Source: Luteimonas wenzhouensis (GTDB lineage Bacteria > Pseudomonadota > Gammaproteobacteria > Xanthomonadales > Xanthomonadaceae). Taken from it: a stretch of 64,000 bases of DNA. Shown here piece by piece: positions 27,203 to 35,267 of this stretch. The translations under genes were made by a program, and so were the position numbers. Within the stretch, counting starts at the first letter, position 1; each line of letters begins with the position of its first letter. Below the pieces are notes generated by a model that was given only the letters and a program-made list of their open reading frames with translations, was not told the origin of the DNA and did not search any database. The DNA is taken from NCBI RefSeq assembly GCF_007859305.1, contig NZ_VOHE01000003.1, positions 186,001 through 250,000 on the forward strand, given 5' to 3'.

Positions 27203-27796
27203 TCAGTGAGTCACGCGCCCGGGCAGCAGCCTGGCCAGCCGCTCCATGGGCAGGTAGCCGCTGGACTCCGGGTCGTCGGGCAGGGCGCCGACCTGCAGGT
27301 GGTGGACGTGCTCGGCCAGGGCGAGTTCGCCCAGGCCCACCTCGAGCATGGTGTAGGTCGCGTCGAGGAAGTCGTCCTCGCGCGCGGGATCGTAGTGCGG
27401 GAACCCCACCTCGATGCCGAAGAAGCCCGGATCGTCCGGATCCTCGAGCGCGACGAACCGCGCCTGCCGCGGATCGATGGCGATCCCCGAGCGGTTGAGC
27501 ACGAATCCAAACCCGCGCGGCGGCTTGAACGCCGTGATCTCCCAGCCCTCGATCGCGGGCGCCGCGTCCACCAGGGCCACCACGTCGGCGAAGGCCCCGG
27601 TGTTGCCTTCCGCGGTGACGATCAGGTGGCCGCTGCCGTCCTTCATGAGGCCCAGCTCGAACCACAGCTGCTCGGACACCTGCTGCAGGCGTTCGAGCAG
27701 TTCGTCGGCCAGGGCCTCGCGCCGTGGATGGCCGCGGTCCTTGAGTTGCCGTTCATTGGCGCAGAACCACCGCCAGAAGTCGCCGGGCGCCGCCAT
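27203..27796 (-). CDS. Conserved cytoplasmic protein, unknown function
   Basis: A 197-residue soluble protein resembling DUF695-like proteins that begin with a WxWFxxNE segment. Here it reads DFWRWFCANERQLKD, followed by LWFELGLMKDGSGHLIVTAEGN and IEGWEITAFKPPRGF. The second half is acidic (EDPDDPGFFGIEVGFPHYDP). No catalytic motif is evident. The ATG at 27796 fits the family start. It is in the same direction as the membrane-protein gene 77 bp downstream, so the two may be cotranscribed. Confidence 0.75.
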   Translation of the reverse strand: MAAPGDFWRWFCANERQLKDRGHPRREALADELLERLQQVSEQLWFELGLMKDGSGHLIVTAEGNTGAFADVVALVDAAPAIEGWEITAFKPPRGFGFVLNRSGIAIDPRQARFVALEDPDDPGFFGIEVGFPHYDPAREDDFLDATYTMLEVGLGELALAEHVHHLQVGALPDDPESSGYLPMERLARLLPGRVTH

Positions 27797-28064
27797 GCCG
27801 TGCCTGCATCGGTCGGGGAAGGAACAAGTATGCACGGATGCACGCCATCGGGCGCCCAGCCCGGGCAGCGCCGGGCCCGGGCCGCGTCCGGCCACCGCCG
27901 CGCCGACCCCTGCCCCGTCGTGATCCCGGCCCGCCCGCCGCCACGCAGGCTACGCTGGTGCGGCGTGGGCAACACCGCGCTGCGCCGGCGCGCAACGCGG
28001 CGGTGCGCAACGCCGCGCGGCTGGCGTGCCGGCGGTCGCGGCGGTAGAGATCCGGACCCCCTCG

Positions 28065-28538
28065 TCAGTACCCGAACGCCTCGGTGAAATGCTCCAGCAG
28101 AGTGCCGAAGATCCCCAGCTGGCTTTCGAGGTACTCGCCCACGCGCGCGTGCGGCAGCTCGAAGTCGTACAGCAGGTACGGATCCATGTCCTCGTCCAGG
28201 TACGCCCGGCCGTAGCGGTACGTCCGGTTGTACTGGTTGACCACCTGCGGCGTGGTGCCTGCCTCCAGGTCCAGGCCGACTTCCAGCTGCAGCGAACCGC
28301 AGCGGTCGTTGCGGCAGTCGAAGAAGTTCAGCCTGCAGGTCAGCCCGTTCTGCTGAAACATGATCTCCGGGTCGCCATGCCGGTCGCGCCCCAGCTCGGG
28401 CGACAGCCCCAGGGCGGCCAGCACCTCCGCCGCCTGCGGGCCGGAGATGGTGCCGAGCGACTGCGCGGTGGCCGCCTGCGGGGCGGCCAGGGCGAATGCG
28501 AACAACGCGGCGAGCAGGCGCCGGCCTGGCAGGTGCAT
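28065..28538 (-). CDS. YbjN-domain exported protein
   Basis: A 157-residue protein with a cleavable signal peptide (LLAALFAFALAAPQAATA-Q). The mature part resembles the YbjN domain: helix SGPQAAEVLAALGLSPEL, FFDCRNDRCGSLQLEVGLDL, and VVNQYNRTYRYGRAYLDED. YbjN-type domains are linked to stress phenotypes but have no known activity. Cysteines in FDCRNDRCG and TCRLN could form disulfides in the periplasm. It diverges from the peptidase-like gene at 28750. Confidence 0.8.
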   Translation of the reverse strand: MHLPGRRLLAALFAFALAAPQAATAQSLGTISGPQAAEVLAALGLSPELGRDRHGDPEIMFQQNGLTCRLNFFDCRNDRCGSLQLEVGLDLEAGTTPQVVNQYNRTYRYGRAYLDEDMDPYLLYDFELPHARVGEYLESQLGIFGTLLEHFTEAFGY

Positions 28539-28749
28539 GGTGGATCCCCCTGGGTGTGTCGGGCGCATCCTAACCCGATCCCGCCGCCGCCGGCGCCGGC
28601 AGCGGCGCCCGAACCCCCCGCCAAGGCCTGGCCCGGCCGCCGCAGATGGTGCGGACCGGACAGGCGCCACCTCCCCCATGGCCCGTCCGGCCCATCCCCG
28701 GTGCTATCGTGCGCGTCGCCACGCCGCACCACACCGGAGGCCCACGCCC

Positions 28750-30069
28750 ATGCGCAAGCGTGCGCGCTCCCTTCTCCTGTTCGCCTGCCTGGTCACGCAA
28801 GCGATGTCTACCGCCTCGGCAAGCCCGGGCCAGGCCGGCGCGCTGTACGTGTTCGAGGAAGCCAGGCGGCTGTGCGAGCGCGACGACGGCGCGTTGTGGG
28901 GCAGGTCGCTGTGCGGGCCGATCATGATCGTCGACCCGGTCGACCGCGGCATGGTTGCCAACCAGCAGGATCGCGGTGGCGTGTTGCAGGCCAGCGACGG
29001 GGCCTTCGTTGGCCAGCTGCCCCCGGAGGTCATGCTGGCCAACACGCGCGTCGAATGGTCGGGCACCGAGTGGACGCAACTGGTGTGGCCGGTGCCGCTT
29101 GAACCAGGGGTGCTGCGCGTGTTCCTGGTGCACGAGATGTTCCACCGCATCCAGCGCGACCTGGGGCTGGCACGCAACGAGGCGGGCAACCGCCACCTCG
29201 ACATGCGGGAGGGCCGCTACCTGCTGCAGCTGGAGTGGCGCGCGCTCGCCCAGGCGCTGATGGCCGATGACGAAGGGGCGAGGCGCGACCGCATTGCCGA
29301 TGCGCTCGCCTTCCGGCACGAGCGCCGCCGCCTGTTCCACGAGGCCGCCGCCGACGAGTCCGCGCTGGAAGTCAACGAAGGAATCCCGGAATACACCGGC
29401 GTTCGCCTGGGCCTGGCCCACGACGGGCAGCGCCGCGCCTACGCGGTCTACGCCCTTGCCCGCTTCCTCGACGCGCCCAGCTTCGTGCGTTCGTTCGCCT
29501 ATGCCAGCGGCCCCGCGTATGGCCTGCTGCTCGACCAGGCCGATCCCGGCTGGCACCGCAGGCTCGATGCCGACGCCGATCTTGGCGCACTGCTCGCGAG
29601 GGCGCACGGCATCGGTCCCCCGGACCCGGCCGGCCATGCCGCGCGGGTGCAGCGCTACGACCGCGATGGCAGCCTGGGCCGGGGCGAGGACGCGCGCGAA
29701 CAGGCGCGTGCAGCACGAGTGGCCGCGTGGCGCGCGACCCTGGTCGATGGCCCGCGGCTGGTGCTGCCCCTGGCCAGGACGAGTTACCAGTTCAACCCGC
29801 AGACCCTGGCCACGCTGGATGGCATCGGCACGGTCTACCCCAGCCTGCGCCTGACCGACGCCTGGGGCGAGCTGGTGGTCGTGGAGGGCGGTGCCGCCCT
29901 GGTGCACGCCGACCGCAAGCGGGCGGCCGTGGCCCTGCCGGCCAACCGCGCGCCGCTGGCGGGCGAGGTGGTGGCGGGCGAGGGCTGGACCCTCACGCTC
30001 GCACCCGGCTGGACGCTGGTGGCCGGCGAGCGCGAGGGCGACATGACGCTGGCACCCGGGCCGCATTGA
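28750..30069 (+). CDS. Putative exported zinc metallopeptidase (HEMFH)
   Basis: A 439-residue secreted protein. The signal peptide (SLLLFACLVTQAMSTASA-S) is followed by a domain with the zinc motif HEMFH in VFLVHEMFHRIQRDLGL, and downstream glutamates in EAAADESALEVNEGIPEYTG that could supply the third ligand, as in gluzincins. The C-terminal about 130 residues form a beta-rich region (LVVVEGGAALVHADRKRAAV, WTLTLAPGWTLV). Peptidase activity is inferred from the motif only. The family is otherwise unrecognised. Confidence 0.72.
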   Translation: MRKRARSLLLFACLVTQAMSTASASPGQAGALYVFEEARRLCERDDGALWGRSLCGPIMIVDPVDRGMVANQQDRGGVLQASDGAFVGQLPPEVMLANTRVEWSGTEWTQLVWPVPLEPGVLRVFLVHEMFHRIQRDLGLARNEAGNRHLDMREGRYLLQLEWRALAQALMADDEGARRDRIADALAFRHERRRLFHEAAADESALEVNEGIPEYTGVRLGLAHDGQRRAYAVYALARFLDAPSFVRSFAYASGPAYGLLLDQADPGWHRRLDADADLGALLARAHGIGPPDPAGHAARVQRYDRDGSLGRGEDAREQARAARVAAWRATLVDGPRLVLPLARTSYQFNPQTLATLDGIGTVYPSLRLTDAWGELVVVEGGAALVHADRKRAAVALPANRAPLAGEVVAGEGWTLTLAPGWTLVAGEREGDMTLAPGPH

Positions 30070-30177
30070 CCCGGCCGCACGGTCGCCGGGCGCCGGACCG
30101 GGGCGTGCCGCAGGGATCGGGCCGGTCGCGCACCCTATACTCGTGGGCCGCAGGCCACCCCGCCCGAGGACCCGGTC

Positions 30178-30606
30178 ATGACCGATCGCAGCCGCAGGGA
30201 TGTCATCCTCGCCGCCACCGCCCTCGCGGTCGGTGCAACCGCCACCGGCTCCCGCGCGGCCGCGCCCACGCCCGCCGGCAAGGCATCGTTCCCGCCGGTC
30301 GTGCACCACGTGTTCTTCTGGCTGAAGAATCCCGATTCCAGGGAGGACCTCGCGAAGCTGATCGCCGGGTTGCGCACGCTGGCGGGCATCGACACCGTGC
30401 GCGGCATCCATATCGGGGTGCCGGCGGACACCGAGCAGCGCGGCGTTGTCGACGGCAGCTACAGCGCCTCGGAGATCCTGTTCTTCGACGACGTGGCCGG
30501 GCAGGACGCGTACCAGGTCCATCCCATCCACCAGCAGTTCGTCGCCGACTGCGAGCACCTGTGGGAGCGGGTGGTGGTGTATGACGTCATGGCCGTCGCG
30601 CCATAG
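30178..30606 (+). CDS. Dabb (stress-responsive alpha/beta barrel) protein with Tat-like signal
   Basis: A 142-residue protein. The N-terminus [20 protein letters not shown] fits a twin-arginine export signal. The mature protein is a Dabb domain: [40 protein letters not shown], and [19 protein letters not shown] followed by [12 protein letters not shown]. Dabb proteins are small dimeric barrels, some of them cyclases or monooxygenase-like, but no substrate can be given here. Confidence 0.87.
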   Translation: MTDRSRRDVILAATALAVGATATGSRAAAPTPAGKASFPPVVHHVFFWLKNPDSREDLAKLIAGLRTLAGIDTVRGIHIGVPADTEQRGVVDGSYSASEILFFDDVAGQDAYQVHPIHQQFVADCEHLWERVVVYDVMAVAP

Positions 30607-30624
30607 TGCGCCCGCGCGGGCGGG

Positions 30625-31548
30625 TCAGCGGGCCCGGGCGTCGTCCAGCCGCATCCCCGGGAACCAGCCGCTGTCGCGCAGGAAGGCGTCGGGGTCGTCC
30701 AGGTCGATGATGCGCGCCACCGCGGCACGCTTGTCTTCGGCCTGCAGGTAGTAGGCCTTCGCGACGCGGTAGCCGACCCAGTAGCCCAGGTCGTAGGGCT
30801 CGTCCGGGCCGGGCCGGTAGTTGTACAGCCAGGGTCCGAGGTCGGACCCGTGCATGGCGGCCTGGAACGCCGTTTCGATCTCCAGCTCGCGGCCCCGCGT
30901 CCACTCCGCGTGGTGGATGTTGCTCACGCTGCCGGAGACCAGCTCGGCGACGAACTCGGCCGCGCCTTCCAGCAGCGACATGCGCAGCACCGTCGCCCGC
31001 GGGTCGCCCGGCTCGGGCTCGTCGCGGGCCAGGGCCTGCAGGGTATGCACGTACTCGTGGGCGATCACGTGCACGAAGCGGTCTTCGGGATCGGGATGCA
31101 AGAAATCGGCGGCGCACAAGGCCTCCAGGCCGATGGTCGCGCCGGAGGGATCGGCGATCCCGACAGGGCGGCCGCGGCCGACGACGATCGCCACCGGCGG
31201 ATAGGCCGCGTCCGGATACAGGTCCGACAGCGTGTCCAGCGCCGCCTGCAGCCGCCGCTCCACCGCAGGCAGCACCCGCAAGCATTCCCGCGCGTGCTCG
31301 TACATCCCCGGGTTGGACGCGATCTGCGCGGCGATGCGCTCGCCCGTCACCCGGCGCGCGCGCGCGAACTCCTGGAGGCGCTGGCTGCCCCCGGCGAGGT
31401 AGGCATCGAGCTGCTCGACGCTGGGGCGTCCACCGGTGGCGTCGTAGAGCGCGTAGAAACGGTCGACGTCGCCGGTGTGGATTTCGGGCGTGGCCGCGAA
31501 CGCAGCGCTGCACATCGCGCCGCACGCTGCCGCCAGGAACGCGCGCAT
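30625..31548 (-). CDS. Putative exported zinc peptidase (HEYVH, DUF2268-like)
   Basis: A 307-residue protein with a signal peptide (AFLAAACGAMCSAAFA-A). The domain shows FVHVIAHEYVHTLQAL, an HExxH zinc motif, then LLEGAAEFVAELVSG, whose glutamates suit a third zinc ligand. This resembles DUF2268 putative Zn-dependent proteases. The internal ATG at 31548 is preferred over 31560 because GGAG lies seven bases upstream. It converges on the Dabb gene with an 18-bp gap. Confidence 0.8.
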   Translation of the reverse strand: MRAFLAAACGAMCSAAFAATPEIHTGDVDRFYALYDATGGRPSVEQLDAYLAGGSQRLQEFARARRVTGERIAAQIASNPGMYEHARECLRVLPAVERRLQAALDTLSDLYPDAAYPPVAIVVGRGRPVGIADPSGATIGLEALCAADFLHPDPEDRFVHVIAHEYVHTLQALARDEPEPGDPRATVLRMSLLEGAAEFVAELVSGSVSNIHHAEWTRGRELEIETAFQAAMHGSDLGPWLYNYRPGPDEPYDLGYWVGYRVAKAYYLQAEDKRAAVARIIDLDDPDAFLRDSGWFPGMRLDDARAR

Positions 31549-31667
31549 CGGGAGCTCCATGCGCCTACGCTACAGCGATGGCCGGCGATGTGGCTGTGCC
31601 ACTGGTCACCGTCCCGGGAACGCGTGGCAACGATGGAGGCGAGGCTGTCCAGGTGCGCTTGCTTCGC

Positions 31668-32063
31668 TTACCTGGGCGACGGCTCCGACAGGCAGCGCTC
31701 GACGGCCACCTTGTCGATGACCGACCACACCCGGGCGATCTTCCCGTCCGCGTACCCGTACATCACGTTCTCGCAGAACCTCGCCCGGCGGCCGTCGACG
31801 TCCAGTCCCAGGAACCGTCCCGCCGGATGGCAGTCGAACGCCAGGCGCGCCGCCACCGAAGAGCCGTCCGCCACCAGCAGCTGCACCTCGAAGCGCAGAT
31901 CGGGGATCGCCCGGTAGTCTTCCTCGAGCATCCGGCGATAGCCCTCCAGCCCGATCGGCTCGCCGTTGTAGGTCACGTCCGCGGCGACGAACTCGCCCAG
32001 CCGGGACAGGTCGCGGCTGTTGAGGCAGGCGATGTAGTCGCGGTAGAGGCGAGCGAGTGACAT
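31668..32063 (-). CDS. SnoaL-like (NTF2 fold) ester cyclase family protein
   Basis: A 131-residue NTF2-fold protein of the SnoaL/ester cyclase type: LYRDYIACLNSRDLSRLGEF, VTYNGEPIGLEGYRRMLE, IPDLRFEVQLLVADGSSV, AARLAFDCHPAGRFLG and MYGYADGKIARVWSVIDK. Members include polyketide cyclases and many proteins of unknown substrate. No biosynthetic cluster surrounds it, so a specific role cannot be assigned. Confidence 0.85.
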   Translation of the reverse strand: MSLARLYRDYIACLNSRDLSRLGEFVAADVTYNGEPIGLEGYRRMLEEDYRAIPDLRFEVQLLVADGSSVAARLAFDCHPAGRFLGLDVDGRRARFCENVMYGYADGKIARVWSVIDKVAVERCLSEPSPR

Positions 32064-32209
32064 GTGTGTCCTGGGCTATCCAGTCATCGGCATATCGTCG
32101 CCACATCCTAGCCCGGCCAAGGCCGCTGGCCGCATCCGGGGCCTCGCGACAACCGTGCTGCGACGCTGCAGGACTCCCGGAGGCGAACCGAAGCCAGGCT
32201 GCCTTGTCG

Positions 32210-33220
32210 TCAGTCGATCCCGGCGAGGAGGTCGTCGGGCTGGCGCCATGTGGACGGACGCGGCTCCCAGTCGCCTTCGCCGAGCACGGCCGTGACCAGG
32301 TTGGCCAGGGGAAATCCGAGCTCCTGCTCGGCCGCCTGCGCGCCCGCGTCTTCCCAAAGGGTAGCGACGACGAAGGCGCGGAACGCTGCGTCTTCGCGGG
32401 CGGCCAGCCGGGACAGGATGGCCGCCAGGTCGTAGGCCAGCTCCACGCCTTCGCCGAAGTGGAAGGCCTCGCCGGACCAGAATGCTTGGATCCGCTCCGC
32501 GTCCCACCACGCCAGGTGGCGGGCATGCATCTGGGCCGGGGTGTACAGGCGCACGCGCGGGTCCGCAAGCGCGGGGACCAGCGCGTGCTCGACGTTCTGC
32601 GCCAGGCCCTCGTTGAGCCACACGGGTAGGTCGAGGTGGCGGAGCAGCGCATGGGTCAGCTCGTGCGCCACCACCGGCTCGAGTTCGTCGAGCCCGTCAT
32701 GCCAGGAGGCGAAGTGGCCGTACCCCGCATCGAGGAACACGCCGCTGGAAAGCGCGCGCCCGTCGCCCCTAGGACCATAGTGTTCGAGGTACGCGTAGTA
32801 GCTGTCCTGGGAGGCGAAGACGACGACCACATGGGGGCCGTATCCCTCGTCCTTGCCGATCGACCCCAGGCGCTGCCGGATCGCGCGCCGCGCCTGCTCG
32901 CAACGCTCAAGCACCAAGTCGGCCGTGCGGTCGGGCAGGGAAGACAGCAGTAGGAAGTCGTCGCTGGCCCGCTGCGAATACTGCCCGTCCGGCAGCGCAC
33001 GCCCCAGCGCCTCCATCCACCGCCGCGCGGCGGCGGTATACCAGTCGTGCAGGAACGCATCGCTGGCGCCGCCACCGGCGACGTCCATCGCCTCCCAATC
33101 AGGGATCGGCAAAGTGGCGTCGGAACGCCAGCGCATCTCGGCCGCGGCCGGCGCGGGATACGCGGGTTCCGATGCTGGCACTGCCGGGGCTGCCCTGTCC
33201 TTGCGAAACCACCCGAACAT
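32210..33220 (-). CDS. Putative gluzincin-type metallopeptidase (HELTH)
   Basis: A 336-residue protein without a signal peptide. It contains LEPVVAHELTHALLRHLDLP followed by VWLNEGLAQNVEH; the HExxH plus NEGLA pattern is typical of gluzincins of the peptidase MA type. The region before it (GPHVVVVFASQDSYYAYLEHY) and the acidic, helical end are unassigned. Zinc binding is strongly suggested; substrate is unknown. It is the last core-like gene before the AT-rich island. Confidence 0.8.
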   Translation of the reverse strand: MFGWFRKDRAAPAVPASEPAYPAPAAAEMRWRSDATLPIPDWEAMDVAGGGASDAFLHDWYTAAARRWMEALGRALPDGQYSQRASDDFLLLSSLPDRTADLVLERCEQARRAIRQRLGSIGKDEGYGPHVVVVFASQDSYYAYLEHYGPRGDGRALSSGVFLDAGYGHFASWHDGLDELEPVVAHELTHALLRHLDLPVWLNEGLAQNVEHALVPALADPRVRLYTPAQMHARHLAWWDAERIQAFWSGEAFHFGEGVELAYDLAAILSRLAAREDAAFRAFVVATLWEDAGAQAAEQELGFPLANLVTAVLGEGDWEPRPSTWRQPDDLLAGID

Positions 33221-33268
33221 TGCGAAGCACCTCCCCCGTTTCCGTGCCGGCGGCGCAGCGAACAATTG

Positions 33269-33397
33269 AACCTGACCCCGCTACTGCTCGGCCCTAGACT
33301 ACCAATCGCCGGCAAAGTACGAAGAGCGGCTCAACCGCTTGGGGAATGTGCCCTAGGTTCACTGGCCGAAGAACCCGGGTCACTCCAACCTGACCCC
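33269..33397. repeat. 11-bp direct repeats bracketing an IS remnant
   Basis: aacctgacccc occurs at 33269-33279 and again at 33387-33397, 118 bp apart in the same orientation. The transposase remnant at 33279-33356 lies between them. They may be leftovers of element ends or of the deletion that removed most of the element. Confidence 0.5.
33279..33356 (+). pseudogene. Remnant of an IS3-family transposase (OrfB 3' end)
   Basis: Read from 33279 this encodes RYCSALDYQSPAKYEERLNR and then LGNVP before a TAG at 33354-33356. The pattern R(R/Y)xSALDYxSPAxYE is the C-terminus of IS3-family DDE transposases. A TGA at 33273 closes the frame just upstream, so only the last 25 or so codons survive. It marks past transposition at the left edge of the AT-rich island. 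Confidence 0.7.
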
Positions 33398-33424
33398 TCT
33401 CTTGTGCCCGGGCTACGCCCGCTG

Positions 33425-35116
33425 CTACATGATGAGTCTTAGTTGGTCATTCGTCGCTTGGGTGGCGGCCTCATACACTTGTTCCACGAGCTTGATCAAG
33501 GGCGATAGGCGGGTCACGTCATTTACCTTGAGCATGCGCTGGGCCCAGCGGCCCTTTGCCTGCATGAGTTGACCCCGTTCAATGGACCAGGGGTTCCCAT
33601 TCTCTGGGAACGCAACGGCGCATTCGCCTGCCTCATGAGAGGCTTGGATTACATGAGGGCAGTAGAACCGCTCTAAGCCAACAAAAGTTGGTCCGAGCTC
33701 ATTGAAGCAGAAGCTCGGATCTGCGCGCACAACGTATCTGTCGCCACGTTCGCCGTAGTGCTGTATGAGCGTGTTGATCCTACTCTCTGATACCTCCCAG
33801 TCTACAAGCACCAAGAGGGGGCAATCCTTTGGTCTCCGGGACAGAAGCCGGGAGTTCTTCCTTATGTAAGAGATTAAGGAATCGACCCCGGACGACTCGT
33901 CACTTTGCAGGTTAGGCAATGTGACAAACTTGAGGATGCCTCTTCCAATAACGTTCGCTACGTGGTTCAGTACGGCCTCATCAAGATCGCCTTCCACGAG
34001 GACAACTGGGCTGAAGGGATATGAGAGTATAGGGTGTAAGTAAGTGGAGACCCCTTGCTCCTCTGCAGCGCGAACCAGTGCAGGAGTTGCCATCGGATGG
34101 AATACGCTAGTTGTGTCGTCAACTTCGACCCAATAGCCACGATCTGCTGACATAGAGACTACGGGAGAATGGGTGGTCGTGAATATTTGGAGGCGTCTGC
34201 TTTCGTCAGAGGTCCAGTCAATGAACTTCTTTGCCAATCGAGTCTGAAGATCATGATGAAGGCCAGATTCTGGCTCCTCAACTGCCCAGACGGTGGCTTG
34301 CCTCCATCCAAACTGACGGGTGTAGTCAGTATCAATGTCGCGCAATAGATGCAGTAGAAAGAAGGCCTGATGACCGGCGCCCCAATTCTCGTCTTTCACT
34401 TTGACGCCATTAAGCCCAACGGCTTGAAATCCGGACATCCGAAGCATGCCGCCAAGTGACTCAGCTGTGGCAATGTTTGGCCTGGTTATTGGCGCGCCCG
34501 AGTCCGCTAGCGCGGACGCCGTGGAATTAAGGATCCTTTCTGCAGACTCCGAAAGGCCTCTCAGTACGTCAGCTGCCTGAGAGGATTCCCGCATTCTCTT
34601 GAATATGACGCTGGCGATTGCTTGGCTTTCGTCGCGGAGCAGTTCGGACGGGACTGTTCGGTTCGGAATGTAGCGAAAAACGATCAGAGATAGGAAGTCC
34701 GAGACCATCCGGTCACCATCTTGGACTTCTTCTCCGCTCGCGATGAGCGTGACTGATTCTTCGGGGCGGCGTTGACGATCGAGGGACCATGTCTTCCTTA
34801 TGCTGAAGTTGGACCCAAGACGTTGGAGTGACTCAAGGCCGGACCTAAAGCGAAACTGGGAGGGAAGAGAAAACTCCACCTCAATTGAGATCTGCTTCTT
34901 CTGTCTCCTTGAAGGCCGGAAGTGGAGGTCTACGTCAAAGTCGACTGGTTCGCCTGGGGATGTCTCGCCATTGAAGAATAGATTCAGTGCGCGAAGAACG
35001 TTGGACTTGCCGCTGGAATTCTTCCCTGTGAAGACAACGTGGCCATCTAAGCTTGTCAACTTCTCGTCGGCGATTGATCGAAAGCCTTGGATACGAATTG
35101 AGCTTATGAGTTTCAA
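33425..35116 (-). CDS. OLD-family ATP-dependent endonuclease (AAA ATPase + TOPRIM)
   Basis: A 563-residue protein. The N-terminal SMC/RecF-like ATPase has FTGKNSSGKSNVLRALNLFF (Walker A at residues 31-38) and VWAVEEPESGLHHDLQ (Walker B/signature), with the H-loop near IFTTTHSPVVSMS. The C-terminal TOPRIM nuclease begins VVLVEGDLDEAVLNHVAN and includes LLVLVDWEVS. This is the layout of OLD nucleases, known for phage exclusion. No helicase (GajB) or other partner adjoins, so it is a stand-alone class 1 type. The TTG at 35116 has GAGAGGAG six bases upstream; 35197 (GTG-like) is a longer option. Base composition is far more AT-rich than its neighbours. Confidence 0.9.
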   Translation of the reverse strand: MKLISSIRIQGFRSIADEKLTSLDGHVVFTGKNSSGKSNVLRALNLFFNGETSPGEPVDFDVDLHFRPSRRQKKQISIEVEFSLPSQFRFRSGLESLQRLGSNFSIRKTWSLDRQRRPEESVTLIASGEEVQDGDRMVSDFLSLIVFRYIPNRTVPSELLRDESQAIASVIFKRMRESSQAADVLRGLSESAERILNSTASALADSGAPITRPNIATAESLGGMLRMSGFQAVGLNGVKVKDENWGAGHQAFFLLHLLRDIDTDYTRQFGWRQATVWAVEEPESGLHHDLQTRLAKKFIDWTSDESRRLQIFTTTHSPVVSMSADRGYWVEVDDTTSVFHPMATPALVRAAEEQGVSTYLHPILSYPFSPVVLVEGDLDEAVLNHVANVIGRGILKFVTLPNLQSDESSGVDSLISYIRKNSRLLSRRPKDCPLLVLVDWEVSESRINTLIQHYGERGDRYVVRADPSFCFNELGPTFVGLERFYCPHVIQASHEAGECAVAFPENGNPWSIERGQLMQAKGRWAQRMLKVNDVTRLSPLIKLVEQVYEAATQATNDQLRLIM

Positions 35117-35205
35117 AGTCAACTCCTCTCGCAAGAGTCCATCCTGGGTTCCTGACCGAAGCGATTTCCGGCAACTTTCGAACAGAACGGTTGCCACTTG
35201 AAATA

Positions 35206-35240
35206 AAGGGCCGGCAGTACTTCAAGAACTGCCGGCCCTT
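35206..35240 (-). terminator. Rho-independent terminator after the TSCPD gene
   Basis: Perfect 13-bp arms aagggccggcagt (35206-35218) and actgccggccctt (35228-35240). Read on the minus strand the hairpin is followed by tttattt. An outer pair, ccacttga (35194-35201) and tcaagtgg (35250-35257), extends it. It ends the gene finishing at 35268 and insulates the nuclease gene. Confidence 0.88.
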
Positions 35241-35267
35241 ATATCAATCTCAAGTGGTGTTCCTAAG

